Shown here: positions 18,190-30,609 of the stretch, piece by piece | Layout: every line of letters starts with the position of its first letter | Numbering within the stretch: position 1 is the stretch's first letter | Notes under the pieces: generated by a model | Databases searched by the model: none | The model's input: only the letters and a program-made list of their open reading frames with translations | Told to the model about the DNA's origin: nothing | Assembly: GCA_009773315.1 (NCBI GenBank) | Contig: WRPE01000017.1 | Span: forward strand, 1-58,826 | Length of the DNA: 58,826 nt | Reading direction: 5' to 3' | Source: Syntrophaceae bacterium | GTDB taxonomy: Bacteria; Desulfobacterota; Syntrophia; Syntrophales; Smithellaceae | Position numbers and translations under genes: made by a program

Positions 18190-20334
18190 ATGTTAAGAAT
18201 AAATGATATTCTTGATAAAGCTCAAGCCTATCTGGCAGCCGAAGAGCTGGAGATGATTCAAAAGGCCTATATTTATTCAGCCACGGTGCATCAGGGGCAG
18301 GTGCGTTTATCTGGCGAGCCCTATCTCACGCATCCCATGGAAGTAGCCGGCATCCTGGTCGATATGAAGATGGATTCGGCAACAATCATCAGTGGACTTC
18401 TGCACGATACGATTGAAGACACCCTCACCACCAAAGAACAAATCGAGCAGGAATTCGGTAAAGACGTCGCTTTTCTGGTAAGCGGCCTGACCAAGCTCAG
18501 CCGTATTTCGTTTGGTTCACAGGAAGAAAGACAGGCTGAAAATTTTCGTAAGATGATCCTGGCGATGTCTGCCGACATCCGCATCCTCCTGGTTCGCCTG
18601 GCTGACCGCATTCACAACATGAGAACCCTTCAGTATCAGACGCTCGACAGAAGAATTTATATCGCACGTGAGACAATGGACGTCTATGCGCCGCTGGCCA
18701 ATCGTCTGGGAATTAACTGGATGAAGATGGAACTGGAAGATCTGGCTTTTCAGCATGTCTCGCCCGACGCCTTCAAGGAAATAGCCACCCGCGTCGCCAA
18801 ATCCCAGGAGTCTAGGAACCGTTACACGGAAGAAGTGAAAACCATCATTTTAAAAGAGCTGGGAAAATTATTTATTCAAGGCGACGTGGAGGGCAGGGCA
18901 AAACATTTATACGGCATTTATAAAAAAATGCATGAGCAGCATATTAATTTCGATGAAGTGTATGATGTTATCGCTTTTCGCATCATCCTGGATTCGGACA
19001 TCGATAAAACCTGTTACGAAGCACTCAGCATCGTGCATAGCTTATGGAAGCCTGTCCCCGGCCGATTCAAAGACTATATCGCCATGCCCAAAGCGAATAA
19101 CTATCAATCTTTGCACACGGCGGTAATCGGGCCATATGGTGAAAGAGTCGAAATCCAGATTCGAACCCGGGCTATGCACGAATGGGCGGAAAAGGGCATT
19201 GCAGCTCACTGGCGCTATAAAGAAGGGCGGGCTTTTCAGGACAACGAAGACAATCAGATCAAAAAACTGCGGGAAGCCCTGGAGATTCAGCAGGAGATCA
19301 AAAACCCAAAGGAATTCATGTCCAATCTGAAAATGGCGCTGTTTCCGGAAGAAGTTTATGTTTTCACGCCGCACGGCGATGTAAAATCCTTTCCCAAAGG
19401 AGCGACGCCCATTGATTTCGCTTATAGCATTCATACCGATGTCGGGAATAAGTGCACCGGGGCAAAGGTGAATCGTAATATTGTGCCATTGCGTTACCAG
19501 CTGCAAAATGGTGACCGGGTGGAAATCATCACGCAGGCCGGTCACCACCCCAGCAAAGACTGGTTGAAATACGTGGTGACCTCGCGGGCCATTTCCAAGA
19601 TCCGCAATTGGATCAATCTGAAGGAAAAAAATAGTTCGCTGACACTGGGCAAGGATCTGCTGGAAAAAGAATTCAAGAGAAATAACCTGAAATTTGCGAC
19701 CTATATTAAATCAGATGAGATTAAAAAAGTCATGACGGAGCATTCTTTATTGACGCTGGACGATCTGATTTCACAAGTGGGTTACGGCCGCATTTCACCC
19801 AGGCAGGTGGTCAACCATTTTCTGGTTGCCGACGCGCCGAAAGAGGCTGAAAAACTTCAGGAGAAAGAAAAGAAAAAGCCCTCTGCCTCTCCTTCTCTGG
19901 GTATTAGCCTTACGGGTATCGACGACGTCATGGTGAAATTTGCCAAATGCTGCAACCCGATCCCCGGAGATGAGATATCCGGTTATATTTCCCGCGGACG
20001 CGGCATTACCGTTCACACGCAAACTTGTCCGCATCTGAAAAGACTCGATGCCGAGCGGATTGTGGATGTCAACTGGGATGTCCGGCAGAAACACGCTTAT
20101 CCCGTGCATGTCAAGGTTGTCTGTAACGACCGCAAGGGTGTTATAACGGAAGTCAGCTCTGTCATTACGTCATTTGATATCAACATCAGCTTTGCCCAGG
20201 TCGAGACGACGGATATGATCGCCAACTGCGAATTCGTCATGGACGTCTATGATACGCAGCAGCTCAATGCCATCTTTTCCGCCATTCGGCAATTAAAAAT
20301 CGTCCGGTCCATTGAGCGGATACGCAAAGCCTGA
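18190..20334 (+). CDS. relA: Bifunctional (p)ppGpp synthetase/hydrolase
   Basis: Rel/SpoT stringent response enzyme, 714 aa. The HD hydrolase domain is intact (H48, H72-D73, E76-D77). The synthetase domain carries RFKDYIAMPK, the RxKD signature of bifunctional enzymes rather than the ExDD of synthetase-only RelA. TGS follows (about 390-450) and a C-terminal ACT domain after a Cys-containing region (KCCNPIPGD). It probably is the cell's main alarmone enzyme. Named rel or spoT in some schemes. Confidence 0.94.
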   Translation: MLRINDILDKAQAYLAAEELEMIQKAYIYSATVHQGQVRLSGEPYLTHPMEVAGILVDMKMDSATIISGLLHDTIEDTLTTKEQIEQEFGKDVAFLVSGLTKLSRISFGSQEERQAENFRKMILAMSADIRILLVRLADRIHNMRTLQYQTLDRRIYIARETMDVYAPLANRLGINWMKMELEDLAFQHVSPDAFKEIATRVAKSQESRNRYTEEVKTIILKELGKLFIQGDVEGRAKHLYGIYKKMHEQHINFDEVYDVIAFRIILDSDIDKTCYEALSIVHSLWKPVPGRFKDYIAMPKANNYQSLHTAVIGPYGERVEIQIRTRAMHEWAEKGIAAHWRYKEGRAFQDNEDNQIKKLREALEIQQEIKNPKEFMSNLKMALFPEEVYVFTPHGDVKSFPKGATPIDFAYSIHTDVGNKCTGAKVNRNIVPLRYQLQNGDRVEIITQAGHHPSKDWLKYVVTSRAISKIRNWINLKEKNSSLTLGKDLLEKEFKRNNLKFATYIKSDEIKKVMTEHSLLTLDDLISQVGYGRISPRQVVNHFLVADAPKEAEKLQEKEKKKPSASPSLGISLTGIDDVMVKFAKCCNPIPGDEISGYISRGRGITVHTQTCPHLKRLDAERIVDVNWDVRQKHAYPVHVKVVCNDRKGVITEVSSVITSFDINISFAQVETTDMIANCEFVMDVYDTQQLNAIFSAIRQLKIVRSIERIRKA

Positions 20335-20360
20335 AAATAACAAAAAGTTCCATTTGTCTG

Positions 20361-20388
20361 TTGACAAACAAATCCACTCTGCTATAAG
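20361..20388 (+). promoter_or_regulatory. Strong candidate promoter for the amidase-rph-rdgB operon
   Basis: TTGACA (20361-20366), 16 bases, TATAAG (20383-20388), in the 105-base gap after rel and about 50 bases before the amidase ATG. Confidence 0.6.
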
Positions 20389-20439
20389 CAGGCGCAATCT
20401 GACGCGGTTGGAAGATAACATTTTAAAATAGGTGAAATA

Positions 20440-21156
20440 ATGTTCCATAAATGGCCAAAATATACTGTCGTCTTTTTTTCTGTTCTGATGATGTGCCTTC
20501 CGGGATTTTCGATCTATGCCCAAACGGCAAAACACATTGTTGTCATTGATCCGGCGCACGGTGGTGAAGAAACGGGGAGCATAGGCATTGATAAAGTCGC
20601 CGAGAAGAATTTAACACTGGCGATTGCTTTGGCATTACAGAAGGAACTGGCTCGCGAAAGTAATATGGACGTTTTTCTGACCAGGGATTCGGATAAAACG
20701 CTGTCTCTGGATGATCGCAAAAAGAATATCACGGAAATAAAACCTGCTATGGTTTTAAGCCTGCATATCAATGCCGGTTTCGGCAAAACCTCAACGGGTT
20801 TTGAACTATATTACCCCGGCTTTAAAAATGTCAACGTACCCCCGAAGGGCGGTAAAGGAGCCGTTGTCGGCGCTGAGAACCAACATCTGAATGATACCGT
20901 GAAACTGGCGCGCCTGGTGCAAAAAAATCTTGACGGCTTATTTCCGCGCAAAGGCAGGGGACTCCGGGAAGCCGGCTTGCCGCTCGCGGAAGGATTATCC
21001 GTGCCCGTGTTGGTTGTCGAACTGGGTTTTGCCACCAATCCCGACGACAAGAAAAAGTTGGCATCCGACAAAACACAAAAAGAAATAGCCAGAGCCCTGG
21101 CCAAGAGCATCAAGTCCTTCTTTGAGGAGCCCCATGTTCAAAAGAAATCAGAATAG
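20440..21156 (+). CDS. Secreted N-acetylmuramoyl-L-alanine amidase
   Basis: Amidase_3 family zinc hydrolase that cuts the MurNAc-L-Ala bond of peptidoglycan in the periplasm. A signal peptide covers about residues 1-27. Zinc-site segments are [10 protein letters not shown] (H40), the Glu in [17 protein letters not shown] and the catalytic Glu of VVELGFATN. At 238 aa it is little more than the catalytic domain; no AMIN or LysM is present. The 3' end overlaps the start of rph by 23 bases. Confidence 0.92.
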   Translation: MFHKWPKYTVVFFSVLMMCLPGFSIYAQTAKHIVVIDPAHGGEETGSIGIDKVAEKNLTLAIALALQKELARESNMDVFLTRDSDKTLSLDDRKKNITEIKPAMVLSLHINAGFGKTSTGFELYYPGFKNVNVPPKGGKGAVVGAENQHLNDTVKLARLVQKNLDGLFPRKGRGLREAGLPLAEGLSVPVLVVELGFATNPDDKKKLASDKTQKEIARALAKSIKSFFEEPHVQKKSE

Positions 21157-21865
21157 AAAATTTGATGAACTTCGGCCTATCCGCATCACCAACGCGTATT
21201 TACGGAATGTCCCGGGTTCCGTCATGGTTGAATTCGGTAACACGAAAGTACTATGCGCGGCATCGCTTGCAGAAAAGACGGCGCCTTTTTTAAAGAATAC
21301 CGGCAAGGGTTGGCTGACCGCAGAGTATTCCATGCTGCCCATGTCCACGCCCACACGTTCGGCGCGCGAAGCCGCACGCGGCAAACTGGGAGGCAGGACG
21401 CATGAAATTCAAAGGCTGATCGGCAGATCGCTCAGAGCCGTGACGGATTTAACCGCTTTCGGCGAAAGAACAATTTATGTTGATTGTGATGTCATTCAGG
21501 CGGACGGCGGAACCAGAACCGCGTCGATTACCGGTGCTTTTGTGGCTTTAGTGGATTTGTTCAAAAACATGAAACAGCAGGGGCTGGTCAAAGAAATTCC
21601 CGTCACGGATTTTGTTTCGGCGGTCAGCGTCGGCATCTTACAAAATCAGGTATTGCTGGATCTGGACTATGAAGAAGACTCCCTGGCGGATGTGGATATG
21701 AATTTTGTGATGACCGGCGCCGGTTTATTTATTGAAGTGCAAGGCACTGCCGAGCATGATCCATTTAGCAAGGATCAACTCGATGCGATGACGTCCCTGG
21801 CCAGAAACGGCATGGTGATGATCATTGCCTGTCAGCAGGAAGTAGTAGGCGACTGGCGACGATGA
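21134..21865 (+). CDS. rph: Ribonuclease PH
   Basis: Phosphorolytic 3'-5' exoribonuclease that trims tRNA 3' ends. 243 aa from the ATG at 21134, with GAGGAG five to ten bases upstream. Family segments include [11 protein letters not shown], the [10 protein letters not shown] region, and [21 protein letters not shown] 12 bases upstream is also in frame but less likely. It overlaps rdgB by four bases, and rph-rdgB is a common pair. Confidence 0.95.
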   Translation: MFKRNQNRKFDELRPIRITNAYLRNVPGSVMVEFGNTKVLCAASLAEKTAPFLKNTGKGWLTAEYSMLPMSTPTRSAREAARGKLGGRTHEIQRLIGRSLRAVTDLTAFGERTIYVDCDVIQADGGTRTASITGAFVALVDLFKNMKQQGLVKEIPVTDFVSAVSVGILQNQVLLDLDYEEDSLADVDMNFVMTGAGLFIEVQGTAEHDPFSKDQLDAMTSLARNGMVMIIACQQEVVGDWRR

Positions 21866-22455
21866 AGATAATTTTTGCGACCAAAAATGAAGGCAAGGTC
21901 AAAGAAATAACTGAAATGCTTACCTCCATGAATATAGAAGTAATATCCCTGAATTATTTTGAATCAGTGCCGGAAATTGTAGAGGATGGTAAAACCTATC
22001 TGGAAAATGCTTTGAAAAAAGCAAGAATTATTTCAGAATTTACAGGTGAAATAGTATTAGCCGATGATTCCGGTTTGCAGGTGGATATTCTCGGAGGAGA
22101 GCCTGGCGTTTATTCCGCCCGATATGCGGGGGAGGGCGCGACGGACGAAGAAAATAACGCCAAGCTCCTGTCCAAATTAAAAGACGTGCCCGAGGAGTTA
22201 AGAACAGCGTCTTTCTTTTGCGCTTTAGTGCTGTATCGTCAAGACGGTAATTATAACTCTTTTGAGGCCGAGTGGCAGGGCCGGATCATTGATGAGCGGC
22301 GGGGAACAAATGGATTCGGTTATGACCCGATTTTTCTTTCGCCACAGTTGAATAAAACAGCCGCGGAATTACCTCCGGAAATAAAGAATACAATCAGCCA
22401 CCGCGGCCAGGCTTTTGCGAAGCTGAAAAGCCACCTGGGTAAAAACCTAAAATAA
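21862..22455 (+). CDS. rdgB: dITP/XTP pyrophosphatase
   Basis: Ham1/RdgB house-cleaning enzyme that hydrolyses non-canonical purine NTPs. 197 aa. FATKNEGK at the start, ADDSGLQVD near 68-76, and GFGYDPIF near 151 are family motifs, and SHRGQAF near the C-terminus is typical. The ATG overlaps the rph stop. Confidence 0.95.
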   Translation: MKIIFATKNEGKVKEITEMLTSMNIEVISLNYFESVPEIVEDGKTYLENALKKARIISEFTGEIVLADDSGLQVDILGGEPGVYSARYAGEGATDEENNAKLLSKLKDVPEELRTASFFCALVLYRQDGNYNSFEAEWQGRIIDERRGTNGFGYDPIFLSPQLNKTAAELPPEIKNTISHRGQAFAKLKSHLGKNLK

Positions 22456-22457
22456 AT

Positions 22458-22534
22458 CGGGGCGTAGCGCAGCTTGGTAGCGCGCTTGCTTTGGGAGCAA
22501 GATGTCGAGTGTTCAAATCACTCCGCCCCGACCA
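22458..22534 (+). tRNA. tRNA-Pro (UGG)
   Basis: Cloverleaf of 77 bases with encoded CCA. Acceptor arm CGGGGCG pairs with CGCCCCG. The anticodon loop TTTGGGA is flanked by CTTGC/GCAAG and gives anticodon TGG. The T-arm GTTCAAATC is standard. It starts two bases after the rdgB stop, so it is probably cotranscribed with rdgB, and a terminator follows. Confidence 0.95.
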
Positions 22535-22543
22535 AATAAAATC

Positions 22544-22577
22544 AAGGAGTTACGTTCATTCAGGTAACTCCTTTTTC
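22544..22577 (+). terminator. Rho-independent terminator after tRNA-Pro
   Basis: AGGAGTTAC (22545-22553) pairs with GTAACTCCT (22564-22572) around a 10-base loop, followed by a T run. The remaining gap to miaB (22578-22819) holds no other gene I can support. Confidence 0.85.
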
Positions 22578-22763
22578 TTTCTGTGCGGCGGGATCCGATG
22601 GAGCCTTATCCATGTCCATCGGCAGGCCATCTTTGCATTGTCGATCAGCCCCAGTTTCTATGGACGATTGGGCATGATGGAGGGCACCCTAAATTATTAA
22701 GCACCTGAATAAGGCGTTTTAAAGAATTCGGTTCAGGAAGATGTTGACAGTACCAAAAACTTA

Positions 22764-22792
22764 TTGACTAACACCCGGTGAGATATTAATGC
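22764..22792 (+). promoter_or_regulatory. Possible promoter for miaB
   Basis: TTGACT (22764-22769), 17 bases, TAATGC (22787-22792), about 28 bases before the miaB ATG. The -10 match is poor. Confidence 0.3.
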
Positions 22793-22819
22793 TCTACAGA
22801 GGCTAACAACAGGATAAAC

Positions 22820-24145
22820 ATGAAAAACAAGTATTTATATATTGAAACTTTCGGCTGTCAGATGAATGTGCATGACTCCGAACAAATGGCTGTTCTGCTT
22901 GCCGGTATCGGATATAAACTCACGGAGGATTCACGTAAAGCGGATTTAATTCTGATCAACACCTGTTCGATTCGGGAAAAAGCAGAACAGAAAGCTTTCA
23001 GCGAACTGGGGCGTCTGATGAAGTTAAAAGAGGAAAAACCGAATCTGATTATAGGCTTTGCAGGGTGCCTGGCACAGCATTTGGGCGCGAAAGTCCATAG
23101 TCGGATGAAGAATGTTGATCTCGTTCTTGGCACGCACAATATCCACCGGCTGCCGGAGATGGTTGCCGCTATTCAGAAAGAGAGAAAGAAGATCACCCAA
23201 ATCGATTTTTCTTCAAAAATTCATTCGCTCAATGTCTTTGCACCGCCTCCCAAAGGGTCTTTATGTTCTTTTGTGTCCATTATGCAGGGGTGCGACAATT
23301 ATTGCGCCTACTGCGTGGTGCCCTATCTTCGTGGTCCGGAAATGAGTCGGATCCCTGAGGATATTATCGATGAAATACAAAAACTGACCCGGCATGGCGT
23401 AAAAGAAGTGACACTTCTGGGACAGAATGTAAATTCCTATGGAAAAAAATTAGATCATGGATGCAATTTTGTTTCATTGATAAAAAAAATTAGTGATATC
23501 GATGGCATTGATAGAATTCGATTTACTACCTCCCATCCGAAAGATTTATCCGATGAGCTGATTGATTGTTTTGCCGGCGTGCCTAAATTATGCAATCATA
23601 TCCATCTGCCTGTACAGTCGGGTTCCAACCGTATTTTAAAGTTGATGAATCGCGGTTATTCATCCGAAGAATATTTGCGGAAAATTGACCGTTTGCGTGA
23701 TACTTGTCCGCAAATCAGCATTACCTCCGACATCATTGTCGGTTTTCCGGGAGAAACTCAAAAAGATTATCAAGAAACCATTGACATGATGGAAAAAATC
23801 AGGTTTGATTCAGTTTTTTCGTTCAAGTATTCTGAACGTAAAGGAACAGCGGCCCAGAAGTTGCAAGGTAAATTGCCGGAAGCTGAAATAAAACATAGGC
23901 TTAAAGAATTACAGGCGCTGCAGGACCGGCACACGCAGGAAAAAAACACGGCACTGGAAGGGCGTGTCGAGGAAGTGCTGGTGGAGGCCCGAAGCAGGAA
24001 CTCTGAACATGACATGATGGGACGGACGCGTTCCTGGAGAATTGTGAATTTTAAAGGCGGTCCGGAGTTAATCGGCAATCGGGTAAACGTGGAAATCACT
24101 TGCGGATATTTGCATTCATTGCGGGGAAAAATGATTGATCATTAG
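22820..24145 (+). CDS. miaB: tRNA-2-methylthio-N6-dimethylallyladenosine synthase
   Basis: Radical SAM methylthiotransferase modifying A37 of tRNAs. 441 aa. N-terminal UPF0004 cluster cysteines are C13, C49 and C83; radical SAM cysteines are C158, C162 and C165 (CDNYCAYC). A C-terminal TRAM domain runs from about 375. The NTCSIREKAEQK signature favours MiaB over RimO or MtaB. Confidence 0.95.
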   Translation: MKNKYLYIETFGCQMNVHDSEQMAVLLAGIGYKLTEDSRKADLILINTCSIREKAEQKAFSELGRLMKLKEEKPNLIIGFAGCLAQHLGAKVHSRMKNVDLVLGTHNIHRLPEMVAAIQKERKKITQIDFSSKIHSLNVFAPPPKGSLCSFVSIMQGCDNYCAYCVVPYLRGPEMSRIPEDIIDEIQKLTRHGVKEVTLLGQNVNSYGKKLDHGCNFVSLIKKISDIDGIDRIRFTTSHPKDLSDELIDCFAGVPKLCNHIHLPVQSGSNRILKLMNRGYSSEEYLRKIDRLRDTCPQISITSDIIVGFPGETQKDYQETIDMMEKIRFDSVFSFKYSERKGTAAQKLQGKLPEAEIKHRLKELQALQDRHTQEKNTALEGRVEEVLVEARSRNSEHDMMGRTRSWRIVNFKGGPELIGNRVNVEITCGYLHSLRGKMIDH

Positions 24146-24157
24146 AGGAGGTTGGGG

Positions 24158-24658
24158 ATGCTGCTGGAGATGAAGGTATCCGGATTAACCATTGATCCGA
24201 TCACCAATACACCCATTGTCATCTTGAAGGACATGCAGGAAAACAAGGCTATTCCTATCTGGATTGGTTTATTTGAAGCCAGCGCCATTGCCACGGAACT
24301 GGAGCATGTTGTCTTTTCCCGGCCGATGACCCATGACTTGTTATATGAATGCATGAAAGCGCTGGGCGTTTCAGTCAATCGGATCGAAATTGTCGATATC
24401 CGCAACAACACATTTTTTGCCAGTGTGTATTTAACCAGGGCAGGGCAGACTTACGTGATTGATGCGCGGCCCAGCGACGCCATCGCGCTGGCACTGCGGG
24501 CGCAGGCCTCCATCTTTGTGGAAGAGAACGTGTTGGAGAAATCCCGAAATATTGATTTCGGGATGAAGCTCACCGACATTGATAAATTTAAGGAAGACAA
24601 AATAAAAGAGTTTCTGGAAAATCTGTCCGCCGAAGATTTCGGGAAATACAAAATGTGA
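24158..24658 (+). CDS. Bifunctional nuclease (BFN/DUF151) family protein
   Basis: 166 aa, DUF151 family, named after a plant bifunctional nuclease; the bacterial role is unclear. The core KAIPIWIGLFEASAIA is near 28-43 and DARPSDAIALALR near 104. I prefer the ATG at 24158, seven bases after GAGGAGG; a TTG at 24152 is in frame. It is followed four bases later by xerC, and the miaB-BFN-xerC order suggests one operon. Confidence 0.9.
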   Translation: MLLEMKVSGLTIDPITNTPIVILKDMQENKAIPIWIGLFEASAIATELEHVVFSRPMTHDLLYECMKALGVSVNRIEIVDIRNNTFFASVYLTRAGQTYVIDARPSDAIALALRAQASIFVEENVLEKSRNIDFGMKLTDIDKFKEDKIKEFLENLSAEDFGKYKM

Positions 24659-24661
24659 AAA

Positions 24662-25579
24662 ATGAAAGACTTACTCGCGGATTTTCGAACATTTCTGGAT
24701 GTCGAGCGCAATGTATCGAAACATACCCGAAGGGCTTACCTGACGGATATAGAGGAGTTTAGTGAATTCCTGACAAGCCAGGAAAATAGATCAGCACATA
24801 AAAAGATATTGGATGTTCAGACGGAAACCATGCGGGCCTATCTCGCTTATCTGTATGGTCGGAAACTAAAAAAAGTATCCATCAATCGCAAGATATCTTC
24901 TTTGAGGGCGTTTTATAAGTATTTGTTGCGCGAAGGAATTATTAAAAGCAATCCGGCCCAGAGTGTTCAGACACCAAAGATGGAAAAATACATGCCAACC
25001 TTTTTGTCGGTGGATGAAGCCCTTGAGCTTTTAAACGCTTCCAAGGCCAATAACTCCGCATCCGGTTTGCGCGACCAAGCAATGCTGGAGTTATTCTATT
25101 CTTCGGGGTTGCGTTTGGCTGAACTGGCCGGTTTGAATACGGAAGATATAAATTTTAACGCGGCGCTGGTCAAGCTGCGCGGCAAGGGAAAGAAGGAGAG
25201 AATCGTTCCGGTAGGCGGGCCTGCGCTGGACGCCATGCAAAAATATTTGTCGGCAACTCATACTTTGAGGAAAGAAAATTCTGTAGATTTAGTAAACGGG
25301 GGACTTTTTTTAAACGAGCGCGGCAAAAGGATTACGACTCGAAGCATTGCCCGCATTGTAGATGCGGCTACGGTGAAAAGCGGCATTGGTCGCAAGATCA
25401 GTCCGCACGCGCTTCGTCACAGTTTCGCCACACATTTACTTGCAGCCGGAGCGGATTTACGGTCGATTCAGGAAATGTTGGGGCATGAGAGTCTTTCCAC
25501 AACGCAGAAATACACGGCGGTCAATATTAACCGCCTGATGGAAGTTTATGATAAAGCTCACCCGCGGGCTAAGCGATAA
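24662..25579 (+). CDS. xerC: Tyrosine recombinase XerC
   Basis: Site-specific recombinase that resolves chromosome dimers at dif. 305 aa with an N-terminal SAM-like domain (1-100) and the catalytic domain. Active-site residues are readable: R151, K175, H249, R252, H275 and the nucleophile Y284. The position before hslVU is the classical xerC (codV) context, which argues against a phage integrase. No dif site was identified in the window. Confidence 0.94.
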   Translation: MKDLLADFRTFLDVERNVSKHTRRAYLTDIEEFSEFLTSQENRSAHKKILDVQTETMRAYLAYLYGRKLKKVSINRKISSLRAFYKYLLREGIIKSNPAQSVQTPKMEKYMPTFLSVDEALELLNASKANNSASGLRDQAMLELFYSSGLRLAELAGLNTEDINFNAALVKLRGKGKKERIVPVGGPALDAMQKYLSATHTLRKENSVDLVNGGLFLNERGKRITTRSIARIVDAATVKSGIGRKISPHALRHSFATHLLAAGADLRSIQEMLGHESLSTTQKYTAVNINRLMEVYDKAHPRAKR

Positions 25580-25590
25580 AAGGAGAAAAA

Positions 25591-26166
25591 ATGCACATTA
25601 AAGGCACCACCATACTGGCCGTTAAGAAAGACGATAAAATAACCGTAGCCGGCGACGGGCAGGTGACGCTGGATACGACGATCCTGAAACACGGTGCGCG
25701 CAAGGTGCGCAGACTTTATAACAATGAAGTAATTGTCGGGTTCGCGGGAGCGACCGCCGACGCCTTCACGCTGTTTGACCGCTTCGATCAAAAGCTGGAG
25801 CAATACAACGGCAATCTGTTGCGCGCTGCTGTCGAACTGACCAAAGATTGGCGCACCGACCGGGTATTACGGCACCTGGAAGCCCTGATGATTGCGGTCA
25901 GCCGCGATTATTCACTGATTATTTCGGGAAACGGCGATGTTATTGAATCCGACGATGATGTGATGGCCATCGGATCAGGCGGCGCCTTCGCTCAGGCGGC
26001 GGCGCGTGCGTTGGTGAAGCACAGCAATCTATCCGCCACGGAAATCGCCAAAGAATCGATGAAAATCGCCTCAGAAATTTGTATTTATACCAATGATCGT
26101 GTTACTCTTGAAGAAATTGATCTGAATGAAGAGAAATCGAAAGAAGTCAAAAAGAGCAAAAAATAA
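25591..26166 (+). CDS. hslV: ATP-dependent protease subunit HslV
   Basis: Peptidase core of the HslUV (ClpQY) protease. 191 aa. The proteasome-type nucleophile is predicted to be T6 in MHIKGTTIL, so a five-residue propeptide must be removed, unlike E. coli where Thr follows Met. [14 protein letters not shown] near 130 is typical. AAAAGGAG precedes the ATG. hslU follows after five bases. Confidence 0.96.
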   Translation: MHIKGTTILAVKKDDKITVAGDGQVTLDTTILKHGARKVRRLYNNEVIVGFAGATADAFTLFDRFDQKLEQYNGNLLRAAVELTKDWRTDRVLRHLEALMIAVSRDYSLIISGNGDVIESDDDVMAIGSGGAFAQAAARALVKHSNLSATEIAKESMKIASEICIYTNDRVTLEEIDLNEEKSKEVKKSKK

Positions 26167-26171
26167 GGAGC

Positions 26172-28482
<2,311 letters not shown>

Positions 28483-28501
28483 AAGGAAAGAAGAATAGAC
28501 A

Positions 28502-29692
28502 ATGAAAGAAAAAAAAATCATGGCGCTGGCTGATCAGAATATCATGAATACCTACAGGCGGGTGCCGATTGCGCTGGTGAAAGGCGAAGGCGCCAGGCTC
28601 TGGGATGCAAACGGAAAAGAATATCTCGATTTTGTTGCGGGCATTGCCGTGTGCAATCTGGGGCATTCCCATCCGAATGTGGTGAAAGCGATAAAAAAGC
28701 AGGTGAAAAATCTGACGCATGTTTCCAACCTGTATTACACCCAACCGCAGGCCGAGGTGGCCGCGCTTCTTGTGAAGCATTCGTTTGCCGACAAAGCCTT
28801 TTTCTGCAACAGCGGCGCGGAAGCCAACGAAGCGGCCATCAAACTGGCGAGAAAATATGCCCATGAAAATATGGGTGCAGGTAAATTTGAACTCATTACG
28901 ATGAAAGATTCCTTTCACGGCCGAACCATGGCGACCATCACCGCCACAGGGCAGGAGAAATTTCAGTTCGGTTTCACGCCGTTGCTGGACGGCTTTATTT
29001 ACGCGCCTTTTAACGATCCGGCGGCGCTGGAGGCGGCCATTTCGCCCAAGACCTGCGGCATCATGCTGGAGCCGATTCAAGGGGAGGGTGGGGTGATTAT
29101 TCCCGACGAGCAGTATCTGGCCCGGGTCAGGGATATTTGCAACAGGCATAAGATTTTAATGATTCTCGATGAGGTGCAGACCGGCATCGGACGGACAGGT
29201 AAATTATTTGCTTATGAATATTCCGGGATCAAGCCCGATATCATGACACTGGCTAAAGCTCTGGGTAACGGTTTTCCTGTGGGCGCGATGCTGGCGACCG
29301 ATAAAATCGCAAAAGCTTTCAGTCCGGGCAATCACGCGTCCACGTTCGGCGGCAACCTGCTGGCCATGGCGGCGGCCAACGCTACATTGAAAACGGTGCT
29401 GGACGAGGGCGTTTTAGAAAATTGTCAGAAAATGGGAGACTATTTCCTGGCAAAACTTCAAACCCTTAAAGCAAAGCATGCGATCATTTCCGGCGTTCGG
29501 GGAAAAGGCCTCATGCTGGCCTGTGCGCTCACCATTGAAGGCGCAGATATTGTCAAGACCTGTCAGGAACGGGGATTGCTCATCAACTGCACCGGTGCCA
29601 AAACGCTGCGTTTTGTTCCGCCGCTGATTATTACGCAAAACGATATCGATGCGGCAATTTCCATACTGGATGAGGTTATGGAGGGGAAATGA
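28502..29692 (+). CDS. argD: Acetylornithine aminotransferase
   Basis: PLP enzyme, class III aminotransferase, transferring an amino group to N-acetylglutamate semialdehyde. 396 aa. FCNSGAEANEAAIKLAR is near 102-118, DEVQTGIGRTG near 222, and the PLP lysine is in TLAKALGNGFPVGA near 251. The ATG follows AAGGAAAG; an ATG at 28520 is an alternative. The stop overlaps argF (ATGA). It may also serve in lysine synthesis as in other bacteria. Confidence 0.94.
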   Translation: MKEKKIMALADQNIMNTYRRVPIALVKGEGARLWDANGKEYLDFVAGIAVCNLGHSHPNVVKAIKKQVKNLTHVSNLYYTQPQAEVAALLVKHSFADKAFFCNSGAEANEAAIKLARKYAHENMGAGKFELITMKDSFHGRTMATITATGQEKFQFGFTPLLDGFIYAPFNDPAALEAAISPKTCGIMLEPIQGEGGVIIPDEQYLARVRDICNRHKILMILDEVQTGIGRTGKLFAYEYSGIKPDIMTLAKALGNGFPVGAMLATDKIAKAFSPGNHASTFGGNLLAMAAANATLKTVLDEGVLENCQKMGDYFLAKLQTLKAKHAIISGVRGKGLMLACALTIEGADIVKTCQERGLLINCTGAKTLRFVPPLIITQNDIDAAISILDEVMEGK

Positions 29693-30597
29693 AAAAAGAC
29701 TTGCTCGGTTTTGCCGAGATGGCACCTACGGATTTTGAAGAAATCTGGCTTCGGGCCACTCGGCTCAAAAAAATGCTGAAGGAAGGCAGAGAACACGCGT
29801 CTCTTCAAGGCAAGACGCTGGGCATGATTTTTGACAAGTCTTCCACGCGGACCAGGATTTCATTTGAAGTCGGCATGTACCAGTTAGGCGGTATCGCGCT
29901 TTTTTTAAATTCGCGTGATACACAAATTGGCCGCGGTGAAACCCTCGCAGATTCAGCAAGGATGATGTCGTGCTATCTCAATGGGATTATGATTCGGACA
30001 TTCGCTCAGGAAAGCGTTGAAGAACTGGCCAGATATGCGTCCATTCCGGTCATCAATGGTCTGACGGATCTACTCCATCCCTGTCAGATTCTAGCGGATT
30101 TGTTTACGATCAGGGAAAAAAAAGGGTCTTATGAAGGTGTCAAGGTAGCCTATATCGGAGACGGCAACAATATCGCCAACAGCTGGATCGAAGCAGCGAC
30201 GTGCCTGCCATTCGAGCTTGCGCTGGCCTGTCCCGAAGGCTACGACCCGGACTGCCGGATTATGGCGGAAAGCAAAAGAGTTGGGAAAGAGCGTGTTCGT
30301 TTGTATCGTGATCCTTTTGATGCTGCGCGTGACGCTGATGTGCTCTACACGGATGTTTGGACGAGCATGGGACAGGAGGCCGAGTCTCAGGAGCGAAAAA
30401 CGATATTTACAAACTATCAGATTAATCGCAAGCTTTTGGGTGTGGCGAAAAAAGATGCCATCGTCATGCATTGTCTACCCGCGCACCGCGGCGAGGAAAT
30501 TACCGCTGACGTCATTGACGGCTCTCAATCCGTCGTGATTGATGAGGCCGAAAACCGCCTGCATGTGCAAAAGGCCGTTTTAGAAATATTGATTTAG
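29689..30597 (+). CDS. argF: Ornithine carbamoyltransferase
   Basis: Makes citrulline from ornithine and carbamoyl phosphate. 302 aa. The carbamoyl-phosphate motif KSSTRTR is near 51-57, DLLHPCQ near 127-133 and the ornithine site HCLPAHRGEE near 262. It overlaps argD by four bases, implying translational coupling. Confidence 0.95.
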   Translation: MKKDLLGFAEMAPTDFEEIWLRATRLKKMLKEGREHASLQGKTLGMIFDKSSTRTRISFEVGMYQLGGIALFLNSRDTQIGRGETLADSARMMSCYLNGIMIRTFAQESVEELARYASIPVINGLTDLLHPCQILADLFTIREKKGSYEGVKVAYIGDGNNIANSWIEAATCLPFELALACPEGYDPDCRIMAESKRVGKERVRLYRDPFDAARDADVLYTDVWTSMGQEAESQERKTIFTNYQINRKLLGVAKKDAIVMHCLPAHRGEEITADVIDGSQSVVIDEAENRLHVQKAVLEILI

Positions 30598-30609
30598 GAG
30601 GGAAAAATT

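Noticed and set aside
22491-22700. Plus-strand open frame of 69 codons over the tRNA-Pro end
   Set aside because: It runs through the tRNA and its terminator and lacks a ribosome site.
24662-25579. Tyrosine recombinase considered as a phage or island integrase
   Set aside because: The position between a DUF151 gene and hslVU and the sequence motifs fit housekeeping XerC; no att repeats were seen.
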